From assembly GCA_031769625.1 (NCBI GenBank), contig JAUIMM010000017.1:62001-126000 (forward strand): a stretch of DNA of 64,000 nucleotides, written 5' to 3'. Positions 32,401-44,400 of this stretch are shown piece by piece; positions within the stretch are counted from its first letter, which is position 1; the number at the start of each line of letters is the position of its first letter. This DNA is from Taudactylus pleione. Taxonomy: Eukaryota > Chordata > Amphibia > Anura > Myobatrachidae. The notes under the pieces were generated by a model. The model was not told the DNA's origin. It made no database searches and saw only the letters and a list, made by a program, of their open reading frames with translations. Made by a program: the position numbers and the translations under genes.

Positions 32401-35400
32401 TCTATGTCATATCTATCTATCTATCTATCTGTCTATCGTGGGGTCCTGGGCAAGTTATAGATAATAATGTAGTTACTTCTGCAACACATGACTTGCAGTA
32501 GTGCTGTTGGCATTATGTGGCAATACAGGGGTGACAAAGGCTGATTGTCTCTGTAATATGTATGGGGGTATCTCTGTTCAGTGTATAGCTAATATATATA
32601 TGGGGGTATCTCTGTTCAATGTATAGCTGTAACTTATGTTTTGGCAAATGCAGGGGAGATATGTGTGGGCGAGGGGGTCGAGGGGGGCCCCCAGAGATAT
32701 CAGTGTACCAGGCCCCAAGATTTCTGTTGGCGGCCCTGCCCATGGCTCAACTGAAGATATACCCTTAGTGACCTTCTGTAGCTTCTTTTCTGCTGTCATG
32801 TCCCCCTAATCTGTATATCCTCCCCCTCAGCCTGATGGCCTTAGGTTATACTGTAGGTATGTGATTTATCCCTATGTTATTCATCTGCAGTCCTCTTACC
32901 TCTGCAGCTGCCTAGCCCCACCAAGCCTTAAATTGCCCCACCAGCCATAATGCAATCACTAGGTGTCCGAGGGAGGGGGTGATTACTCCTTCTAGATAGA
33001 AAATGCAACATTTCCCTTTTATCATGCATTGTTAGGGGATATCGGGCATAGGGGACTAGATAATGATAACCACACCCAGTGCTGTTACATGGCTATGGAA
33101 ATAGGATGCTTAATTTAAAGGGGCAGCAGGCATAATTACTATGAGAAAGAGATTGTGCTCTCCTGCATGGGCACCTTACAGCTGCCCACAATAGGTATAT
33201 GTTTACTGCTGAAGAGTATGTGGTTTTATCCTGTTATTTACATATGGGGCAGGATTTAGTGCAGTAAATGGTTTGTCACAACTAAACCTCTGATATCTTG
33301 AATCACAGTTAACATGACCCATTCCATTAAGGCCCCCATACATCAGAGATGGATTGCAGCAATCGTGCAATTTGCAATCGATTGTGTATAAAAATCTGCA
33401 ATGTATGGGCTTCACAGATCGCAGATTGCAACCAAAAAGTGATTGGAATTGTTAAATCTGATTGTCCAACATGTTGGATTTCACAGATCGATTGTGGCTG
33501 TAGATTGCTAGTGTATGGCCATGATCAGCAGATTTGCAGACCGTTACCAGTAAAATGATGGGCCTTTCAAGATTGTCCGATCTGTGTTTTCTGCAATTGA
33601 TCTGCAAATCACTGAAACAGATCTGTAATGTATGGGCGCAGATTGCTCGATTGGGAAATCCTAAGATCAGGCAATAAATCTTCAAATTGTTCAATTGTGG
33701 TTTTCAGATTGCTGTTGTATGGGGGCCTTTAGATACAAAATGCTCTGCTCCTAGGGTCCCACGTAATGTATGATTGCAGTCACCTGTGCTGAACTAGGTA
33801 ATTGATGAGACAGGTGTTTCAGCACAGGTGTCTGCAATCATAAATTAAGAGGGAAGTCCAGGAGCAGAGTATTTTATTCCTAATGGAATGGTCACGTTGG
33901 AGCATACTTACCGACTTTTCTGCAGGGGGCTTCGGGAGGGGGCTGCCAGGTCCATCCAGCAGGGAGGGTGGGGGCGGTTCAGGTAGGCGGAGCGAGGGCG
34001 TGCCGACACGATCACATGATAGTGGCCCCACCCCCCGCTTTAGAATGCCAGTATTACTGGCATTATAAGGCAGGGCGCGGGGCTACAATGACGAAATTCA
34101 GCGCGAATCGCGTCATCGCACCCCCGGACCGCCCACTTTTGCGGGTTTGCGAGGTGCCGGAGGCCATTCCGGGGGACTTGCCTAGTCTTGCGGGGTAAAA
34201 CAAAAAGTATTCCCCCAGCACTCAGAATGAAATCAGCAATAAGATTTGAAAAACTACATGGTGGTAGATAATTCAGAGATCTCAGTTGCATATATTTGCA
34301 AAGATATGGCTAAGCCTCCGGGCCGCGTCACGGTGTATCTGATACCGGAGGTCCCTATCACTTGGTCAGAATCTGGGGTGCAGAACCCCAAAAAAGCCGG
34401 CGATAGCCAGCCACCCCAGCGAAGCACCTGAGTGATATTACTGAAGTGATTGAGCAGCTTCCAACTTGTATTTCTGTATTGAGAGGCATAGATGGGACCA
34501 GCGTTAGGAGGGCGTGCTGGTTCTTGTAGTGCCATTAGGAGGACTTAGGGGTGACTCCAAGGTAAGCTAGCTCTCAATTCAGGTATATTTGTATGTGCCA
34601 TTATCATGTGGCCTTATATGTATCAGAGACACCGTGACGCGGCCTGGAGGCTTAGCCATATCTTTGCAAATATATGCAACTGAGATCTCTGAATTATCTA
34701 CCACCATGTAGTTTTTCAAATCTTATTGCTGATTTCATTCTGAGTGCTGGGGGAATACTTTTTGTTGTTTCTTGTATAGACTAGCCCCTCCCTTACATGC
34801 ACCTGAGTGATATTACTGAAGTGATTGAGCAGCTTCCAACTTGTATTTCTAGTCTTGCGGGGTGACGGGAGCAGCACCCGATTATCGGGAGAGTTCTGGG
34901 AGAGTAGACAAGTATGCGTTGGAGGGTCTGAGTTAAGCTGTCAGTAACCTGGGTTATATGAATAAATAGCATAATACATTCTGTTTGCTGCAACAAACTT
35001 TGCTGCATCTGTAAAACCATAATCTTTTACCACCTTAAATAAACTGGTTAATTACAAGCATGATTACAGCTGACTGCATGCAGCTGGATAATGATCATGT
35101 GTCTGGTTTTAAATGCAGAGTGCAATGCGAGTTGGCCATAATAGCTCCAGCATTGCATATATGGAACTAAGGGCCTGAAACAGCATGGATTGCAACTGCA
35201 TACGCATATCGGTCAATGGTGCATACTGCGCATGCACCGCAGTACGCATGTGAAGGTTAGCATTGCATTTACACACGCAGATAGAAAGCCATCGCAGAGT
35301 GAGTGATGGGATGTCAGTGTTTGGGGGTGGTGACGAGGGAGTGGTAGGAGAAACCCAGGCGTGTCTGTCCGTTTGAACGCCATTACATGGGTGTGCATAC

Positions 35401-38400
35401 ATTAGCTACTGTGACGACATATGCAGCCTGAGTACTCACTGCATGCAACGGAACTTGCAATTCCTGAGACAGGAAAGATTCAGTATATAGGAAAGATTCC
35501 TGGACTGCACACCCTGAATATATATATATATGCAGCTGTGGTTGCTCTTAACTATTTCTTTTACACTTCACTTTTCCTATTATGGCGGTGCCCTAAGGTG
35601 GCTTAGCTGGGCTAGTTTGGGGGTGTCGTGCGATCTGGATTTGACCCCTAGTATGTTAGGGACCTACCCTAAAGAGGTTACCTGGATATGGTGGGTAGGC
35701 CCATAACCTTGGCCATGATTATGCGAAAAGCTCTATCGATTGCAAAATTTGATTGCAAATGTATTTATATATAATTAGTAATTTGGGGTTGTGCACCTGT
35801 GATCTGTTTGTTTCAATTCCTGGGACAGGTCAGACCTGCTGTAATTCTGTTAGAGGGGCCGATGTTACTCATTGTTACCGCTTTATACGCAGGACTGAGA
35901 GGTATTATGGATGTGAGAAAGCGGTAGTGGGCGTCTCTATGCTGGCTGAGTGGTTGCAAACATTAGCATATTTTGCAGCAGAACTGCATGCATTATCACA
36001 GCTGCGATCGCAATAGCGATATATAATGAAACAGGCCTTAAATACAGATATCACCCACACACTGAGTTGTATGCATCCTTGTGACTGGACTGCTACAATC
36101 TGTACCCTTGGCTTCATAGCTGTCATTATTTTCAGTTCTCACTTGTGTCAGCCCTTTCCCTGGTGCAAGAGATCCTCCTGAATATACAGGTGTATTTACA
36201 CATATGCACAATCCCTGCATAGCCCACAATTATGTGGAGATGCTCCTAATAAGCTATGTCTACTTGTTACTCATAGAGGAAACAATTCCATTGTAAGATG
36301 TTTCATTGTAGTTCCAGGGAGTATTTTAAATGTCAATACCCTTTAGCCACAACAAAATGGAGCACAGCATACAATCTGACCTCTACATTAATGAAATACT
36401 TGGGGTATAACTGAATACTTTATAGCGTTTTTTATGTATTTAGGTCTGTTTACTGTAATATGCTCCCCCTTGAGTTGCTGCAACTCCACATACTATTGCA
36501 TGTTACCAGGGCCAGCTCGAGGAGGAGTCACGCCCTGTGTGGAGAGGGAATATGATGCCCCTCACCCTGCGCTCGGTGAAGTCGTGAGCACCCAAAAAGG
36601 AGGCGTGGCCTAATTATCATTGACCATGCCCCCTAAGTGATGCTAATTGGGGACGTGCCTGTATGGCACGTCTCCCATTTAACGTCAGGCTGGGGGCAAG
36701 CCCAGCACTCCTTCAGTAGCTGGGCTGCCCCCAGCCCTCTTCCTGCACTGTATTGTCCATTACTTTTCTATGAGGCCGGCACAGCTGCGGCGGTGGGAGT
36801 GCCCAACTTCCCGACCACCAACGGGACACTTCGGGTGGAACAGCAGGGCAGTGCCCAAAAAATGTGACTGTCCTGCTGAAAATCGGGAAGGTTGGCAGGG
36901 GTGTGCCCTCAATGGGGTGGCACCCCTCTTCGACTGCAATGGTTGAACATGCCTCGTGCCGGCCCTGCATGTTGCTTTAGCCTTGACATCTCATCTTGTG
37001 CTAATCCCTACTAACTACAATAGGTGCAAGGGGTACACCTGCTTTAGGGCCCAGTGCTGAGGGGGGCTGATCTACCTTGTCAAAGTTATAGGTCTTATAT
37101 TTTTTACCATTGGGCAGTCTCGGACTTGAGCATGAAGGGCCCACCGGGGGAATGCAGTGATAGTGGCCCATATTTGGGGTTGTTGCCAGCCTCCACAGAG
37201 GCTTGGCTAACCATTAAGATTGCATGGTCTGAGTCCCTTAAAGAATCTATATAGTAAATACTGCTAATGCATGCAAGATAATGTACAAGATTAATAACAG
37301 CAATGCATTGTAGAAAATACATCATAGTCCTATGCAGTATAATTTAACATATGTATAATTAATAATTCAAGTGTACAGTCTGGAACCTGAGCACTAGAGA
37401 AGAGGGTAGGCCCTTGGGCAGTGGGGCCCACCAGGGGTCTACCTGGTACCATTGTGGGCCAGTCCTACATAGGGGTCTTCTCAAACTTTTGCTATGGGGT
37501 CTTCAAATACCTAGTTACACCCCTGGCCCCACCTAAAGTTTATATGGCAAAGGCCCCTGGCAAAATAAGGGACTAGCACTCCTCCCTCACAGTTATAGTA
37601 CATTATTCCTACACAATATAATGTATAAAGTGCAATATAGCCCACAGGGGACAATTGTGCCTTCACATTGCCATTAATAAATAAGACATATTCTAGAGAC
37701 AACCAGGGTTACAGAGAGTTTTCAGGCATGCAGTTGTATGGGGATACGGGAAGTTACACACTGCGCAGCAGCACAGGCGCATTGTCAGGACTTGGGGCAG
37801 TCAGCACAGAATGCCGGCAGTGCGAGTGATCACGGTATACAGCGCTTACTGCTCAGTCATTTCACATCTCCCATTCTGGGATCAACATAACCAACATAAC
37901 CACTGTGGATCCCATGTAACCATCCCCAATAAATAAATATACCTTCCATCCTATAAAGCCCATAATAACATCAATATTTAATAAATAACCCTCATCCCCA
38001 CCTTAAATTAATAGACATTGCCAAAATGCCACTATTATATTAATATCCCTCATCATTAAATGAACAGTTCCCATCCACTGCTAAATGATTACCCCACCAC
38101 ACCAATAAATTAATAGCCCAGCCCACATCCCCATTACATTAAATAATATCTCCACACTAATAAATAGCCAAGTCCTCTATCCAATAACATTAAATTACTA
38201 ACCCACAAAATAATAATAAAATGAATAGCTCAGTCCCCTGCTTTAAAACAGTCTTCCTGCAGCCTGAGCTCAAGGGGCTTAGGGATGCTGTGTATTCTCG
38301 TCTCTCCCCATTTACATGCACTGCTCACCTGGCCAGCCCCGCAGGATTGCCCACTCACTGCTGCTGCTGGCTTTTTGCAGGGCTGATAAGTGTAAGTAAA

Positions 38401-38426
38401 ATTATGTTTTATACAGTTATAAAAAT

Positions 38427-38472
<46 letters not shown>

Positions 38473-41400
38473 CATATATATGTATATATATATCACTATA
38501 AACTTTTTTTTACCTGTATGAAACTCTTCTTTTAAATTGTTCCAAAAATTGATTTATTAAATAATCAAATTATGTAAATAAGAACTATTACCCTTATTCA
38601 ATATAATGTCATTAATAATCTACATATTTATTAATTGCGTTTTACCAAATCAAGTGTAAATAGTTATTTACATAACTATTTGATCATTTAAAAAAATCAA
38701 CAATTTTGGGGTAATTTTTGGAAAATATTAGCCAATTAAATTGTTAAGCAATGCGGCCCACTGAGGATATCCCAGATACACGGATGGTCAGCCAATCCAG
38801 CTATTATACAAATAATATTGAGCAACTGACTGGCACAAGGTGATGCAATATGACACCAGCCAGAGGTGCAAATACCCCTCCACAGCCCATCCCTGACCAT
38901 TTTTCCAACAGTAGCAATTGATGACCCACTTTTCTCTGTATGGCTGAGTTTATGTGCTCTCTCTGTACACAACAGTATTCTGACTGCATTACAGTTACAT
39001 AATGGTGTAATACAATACAATAATGTACATGCATTTTACATGTGCCTCTAAAAGCTCTATTTACTACTATCCGCATTGCGAATGCAGATTGTAGTGTGAA
39101 ATTACTCCGGTCAGCTGACATCCCATACTGCACTGGGACCCAGTCACCTGATGACCGGGCCGCAGTGCAGTAAGGTAGACCAGCTGACCAGAGGGAGGAC
39201 ATCAACGGAGCCCCGAACTCCAGTCCCTGGACTCAGGTAAGTACTTTTTTTTTGCAGTGTATCAGCGTGTGGTCTGTTTAGACCACACAGCTGATCACTG
39301 GGGCTGACTCCGGGCTCTGCTCAGCATGTTAGAGTGGAGCAGGAGTCCGGTAACCGGGGGAGACCCTGGATAACGCCACCTCCAGGTGGCATTATTATTA
39401 CAGGGCCTCCCCAGGTATATTTTTCACAATTTATTTTTAGTAACTTGCACACAGATCGCATTTCCCATTCCAATTATGCAAAATGTGATCTGATTACTAA
39501 AAATAAGTGATATGTGGGGTTGGAGTAGAATTTTACAAATTCTACTCCAATTGCCCTGTAGTAACTTTAGGTGAAACTAAAATAATGTGAAAAGGGTGTG
39601 AAAACACCCTTTTTCACTTAATTTTAGTAAAACTAATGATAATAAATAGAGCCCTAACGCTGAATAGTAAATGTTACATTGTTCACTTTTTTATCCCTAT
39701 AAGGAGGAAGTGGTGTTCAGGAAGCTGCTCCTGGAGAAACAGTCTCTACATACATCAAGAGGCTGTCCTTCTGCCATCTACTGGGCCAGGGCAGCTTTGG
39801 GAAGGTAAGTCATGTGACTGTGGTTACATAACTCAGGTAACAACTGTGTGACTCAGATATTGTAGTAAAGGAGGCATCATGAATATATTATCATTGTCAC
39901 TCCATGCACGTCATTAAGCATCACCATAAAGCAGTGGGGCAGGGCCAGATTAAGGCTTCTGGGGGCCCCTTATATTGCGGGGGCCCCTTCAAGCCACACG
40001 GAGCTTCCCCCTAAGCCTTCTGCCCTCCTAACCCCAAAGACTCTGCCGCTGACTTATCTGAGTGACGGCGTGCGGGCGTGACCTCCTCCCGGCAGAGTTG
40101 CTGCCTGGTCCTCCAATCGGCGTCATGGACGTAATGTGTCACGTGGCACCGGTAAGAAGACTCGGGAGCCGCTCTGAGCTGTATGCAGCGGCACTGTCAC
40201 TGGACACCTGTTCTCGGCAGGGTCACACTGATCCTGTGTGGGGGCCCCTCCATGTGTGGGGCCCAGGGATGACCGCCCCTGTCGCCCCCCCCTTTAATCC
40301 GGCCCTGCAGTGGGGGCAGGACTTAATGGCACTATTCCCCTCAGTCACATCATTAATCTGGGAATATTCTGGAGTCTCATTCCAGGAAAGTAGCCGGGTA
40401 GGCCTTACTCCTGTGCTGGCTGACTGCATATTACTATTGTCATTTACAGAAACGTCATCCACAGTCTACTCTGTTATAGAATCAAATAATATCTAAAAAT
40501 GAAATTTTTTTTTCTTTAATGACACTGGAAATACAATATACCGCTAACCTCTAAAGATATGGAGCTACCTGGATACGTATGGAGGTAATGAAATGTAAGT
40601 AGAATTATGATTGTGTGTGTATGCCTCTATCACCTGTAGGTCCTGCTGGCTGAGGACTCTCTGACTGGTCAGCGACTGGCAGTGAAGGTCATCAAGAAGA
40701 GAAAGCTGCTATTGAAGAACCCGGAGCTGGTGTTTGTGGAGCGCAGGGTGCTAGAGGTTGCGTCTGGTAGTGCCTTCCTCATCCATGGTCACCTTGCCTT
40801 CCAGACCACGGTACAGTGTATTTCTTATTAGACAAGGATAATTAGTTGGGATCTTTATTTATATTTACACATTTAACATAAATACAGGATTCATCTCTTC
40901 TTGGGTAATAATGTTACTATGAGCCAGTACGCTCACTTGGAGTTGTTGCAATGTTCTCCTAATAAAATGTATTATATGACTATTGTGTGTGTCCAATCAA
41001 ACAGAACCATCTATTTCTGGGTCTGGAATACGCAAGTGGCGGGGACTTATACCAGTTCCTGCAGAGGAAAGGCTGCTTGGACATCACCAGCGCAACGTAA
41101 GCACCTCAAATACAACAGACATGTACTGAAATGAACTGTAACAGGGTGTGCAGAGATAGGGACAGTATAAAGGTTGTACTCCTTTTATAAATTCCCCTTA
41201 GTATTTCCTACCCCTACACCTTTACCCAAAGCTGGGATGCTAGATGGCCCAGCAGCTAACATTACTGGGTACCTTGTCCTTATCAATAGAGCTTGTTTAA
41301 GATAATAATACTCAGTTTTGAGCTGCATTACATCTGCATTGAAAGGAGTTAGACTTAAATAAAATGCAGACTTTAATGTACATACCCCCATCCCATACAC

Positions 41401-44400
41401 CTGGGCCATCCTCTCCAGGGAATGGCAAATGTTCAATGTAATCTTTTCATTAAGGTACGGTCTGATCACCTTAATTTGGTCTCTATGTGGAATGTGAGTA
41501 TGGATAGAATAACATGCAGGGGCACAGAGAGAAGGGGGAGCAGATACTAATTACCGGGGCCTGAACTTGTTTGAGGGGCTTGGCAGGGTGCCTGGGCCAG
41601 CTGTTGAGGGGGATAAACACCCCCCTTTGCAGGTGCACATAGTATTTTCCACTAATTTTTTTCAGGGGGATTTGACCACACCCCCTATATATCTCCTGGT
41701 CCCACCATTGTATGATAGCCCTGCTAACATATGGCCTATTTGATCATGGAATGTCATGCATATATATCAATGTGCTGATCATGTGGGGGCATAGTTCTGA
41801 GAATGTGTCAGTGATAACAGGGTATCATGTGACAGGGGCAGTGTTATGACATGAGGGGGTAAGTGGGGATATCAGGTTTTCTACCTTTTTCTAATGTCAA
41901 CAAGTTACAGTCATTTCCTCTCTATAAGGTTCTACACAGCTGAGATCACATGTGGTGTACAACACCTGCACTCTAAGGGAATCATCCATCGGTAATTATA
42001 CTAATAATTCCAATTTCATACATAATCAGGTCACAGTGATGTGCACTTTCTTATTACGCTTAAAGTAAGAACTGAAATCACTGTAATCACTAGGTGGCGC
42101 TGTCTGCAAAATGTGACTCCTGTAATACTACTGGTAATTCATGTACAGTATATATTTCTCACTAGACAAAACAGTTCTCATTTATTATAAATATTTCTTT
42201 TTAGAGACCTAAAGCCAGATAACATCCTGATGGCAGAGTCTGGTCATCTGAAAATTGCTGATTTCGGCCTGGCAATCGATAACATCTTTGGTGACCAGAC
42301 AGCCACAGCCTACGCTGGAACCCCTGGATATATGGCACCAGAGGTGAGGGGTGTAATATATTATTACTATCAGCAGCATATGCTCCGGCTTACGCCTGGC
42401 AGATGTCACATACACTTATTATATTATTAATCAATGTTTTTTGCCATTTGTTTTGACTGCAAAATACAGTGTATACATCACTTTTAGGCATAAAATTTAA
42501 AAATCTTTTTTAAGACATAGAAAAAACTCTCCATATGGAGAAAACAATGGTTACACCACACACAAATAAAACATTATGGGCCTAAGTCAGAGGTGGGAGC
42601 AGACGTGACTGTGTCTTTGGTGATCGCCCGTATGTGATACTATGTAATGACACTGCACAGCCCTTCCCTGGTGTACATCTGTGTGAGCAAGGACTGAGAC
42701 GTCACTATGGGCATATGTAGATGCTGTAATACTGCCTGGTGCATCTGTAGTCACCACCATCGGTCACACCATAGAAACTTATACCAGCCCTATGGCAGGT
42801 GCAGATTATACAAGTATGGCCTCGCTGTGAGTGATTGAGCACCCATGTACACAAACACGTTACTGACATGCCCATAAGACAGACCATCTCTGTGCATCTG
42901 TTTAGCCACCTCCAAGTCACCACCCAGGAATGCCAGGCACTTCTCCTAGACATGTCTGATGGTGTGCGGCTCATCAGTGTCTTTGTGCGCACACACTGTG
43001 TAACACAAATGCGCCGTAGGAGTTTTAGGGATTTTCGGGTAAGCACAGTAGTAAAACATTGCCCAACTCTGTGACCATCGGCATTGCATCCAATTCAGAA
43101 TCAGGCCCTATATGTCCCGTCAGCATAAGTGGTGCATTCGCCATCATTCATTGACAAGTGGGTCGCTAGTGCTGGTGATCATCATCATCAGTGAATGTGC
43201 ACACGTCCCTGACCTACCCCCAAATAATAATTCTGGCCTCCATCTGTTCATAGCTGGGTCATCACACCTTTATTATACTCTTAATAAGAGCGTCACTGAC
43301 CTGCCTACCCAGGAGCAAGCATGTGTGACAGCAGTGCTGGGGAAGTACTCTGTGGCACCCTGTGCCAGCCCCACCCCTGAATATGTGACTTCATGGTGTT
43401 ACGACACTCCAGGCAGCTCTACAGGCTGCAGGGTGTGTGTTTGTAGTGACCAGGCACCCTGCAAGCCAAATACAGGAGCCTGGGACAGAGACAGTGCCAT
43501 ACCAAGGGCCCTGCACAATGTCACTGCTCACACTTCCCTAATAACATCACTGAGTGGCAGATTCACTGTGAGTTCTGTCCGTGGAAGTCACAGCTAAGGA
43601 TGGCCATTGACCATCGATATTTAACAAGCATTAAGAATTACTACCAATGGGCAACGGTTTTGCTATCGATTGCAGAGAGCCAATGGAGCTCAATGTTTTT
43701 TTCTTCTACAGAGAGATAAAGAGCTTAGCTGCGCCCCCTGGTAGCCTGCTAAGTCCCACCCCACGTTTTATATTGGCCCGCGACCCACTATTTACTAGGC
43801 AGTAGTGGCCATCAAGTGGTGCAAACCATCAATGGTTTTCGATAGATGTTTTGTTTTGCACCATCGATGGTTATCATCGATGGCACATGGAAGGTGACCA
43901 TCAATAGAAAGCCCTATATGACCATTCCTAGTCACGGTTGTGACGTTTTTAGCCACTTCAAGCAATTTGCGGCAAAGACTCAGCTAATAGAATGCTGCCC
44001 AAAGTGTTACCTACTGAAAGAGGTGGGATGATAATAGCAAAGAGCTAGTGCCAATGAGACACAGACACATGGCATATAGTAGATAATGATAGAGTAACAA
44101 TGTGCTATAATATCTCTCTTATGGTAGATGCTGGCAGGAGAGGAGTACAACGCTGGAGTGGATTGGTATTCATTTGGTGTCATCATTAATGAAATGTTTA
44201 CCGGAACCCGTCGCTACCATCCCAGACGGTTCCACAAGGCAGGAGCTGTGGCTAAAGACATCGTTAAGCAGCTCCTGTGTAAAAATCCATCCAGGCGTTT
44301 GGGAGTCACCGGAAACATCCGCCAGCATCCTTTGTTCCAGCGTATGGATTGGGTCTCGCTGGAAGCCCTTAGACTCCCACCACCACATGTCCCTGACCCA

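Larger units (their letters stand above)
29498..39703 (+). other. Kinase gene intron 1 (10.2 kb)
   Basis: Bounded by phase-1 donor and acceptor; the join creates a Gly codon and continues into the kinase frame. It is filled with MITEs, minisatellites and the 654-bp inverted-arm insertion listed separately. No further exon was recognised inside, though a short one could be missed. Confidence 0.7.

Noticed and set aside
40062..40496. 144-codon + frame
   Set aside because: Runs through a defined hAT-like MITE and out of it, so it cannot be a conserved gene.
43112..43597. 161-codon + frame in kinase intron 6
   Set aside because: No recognisable domain, no splice edges, and frame-incompatible with the flanking kinase exons, which already join perfectly.
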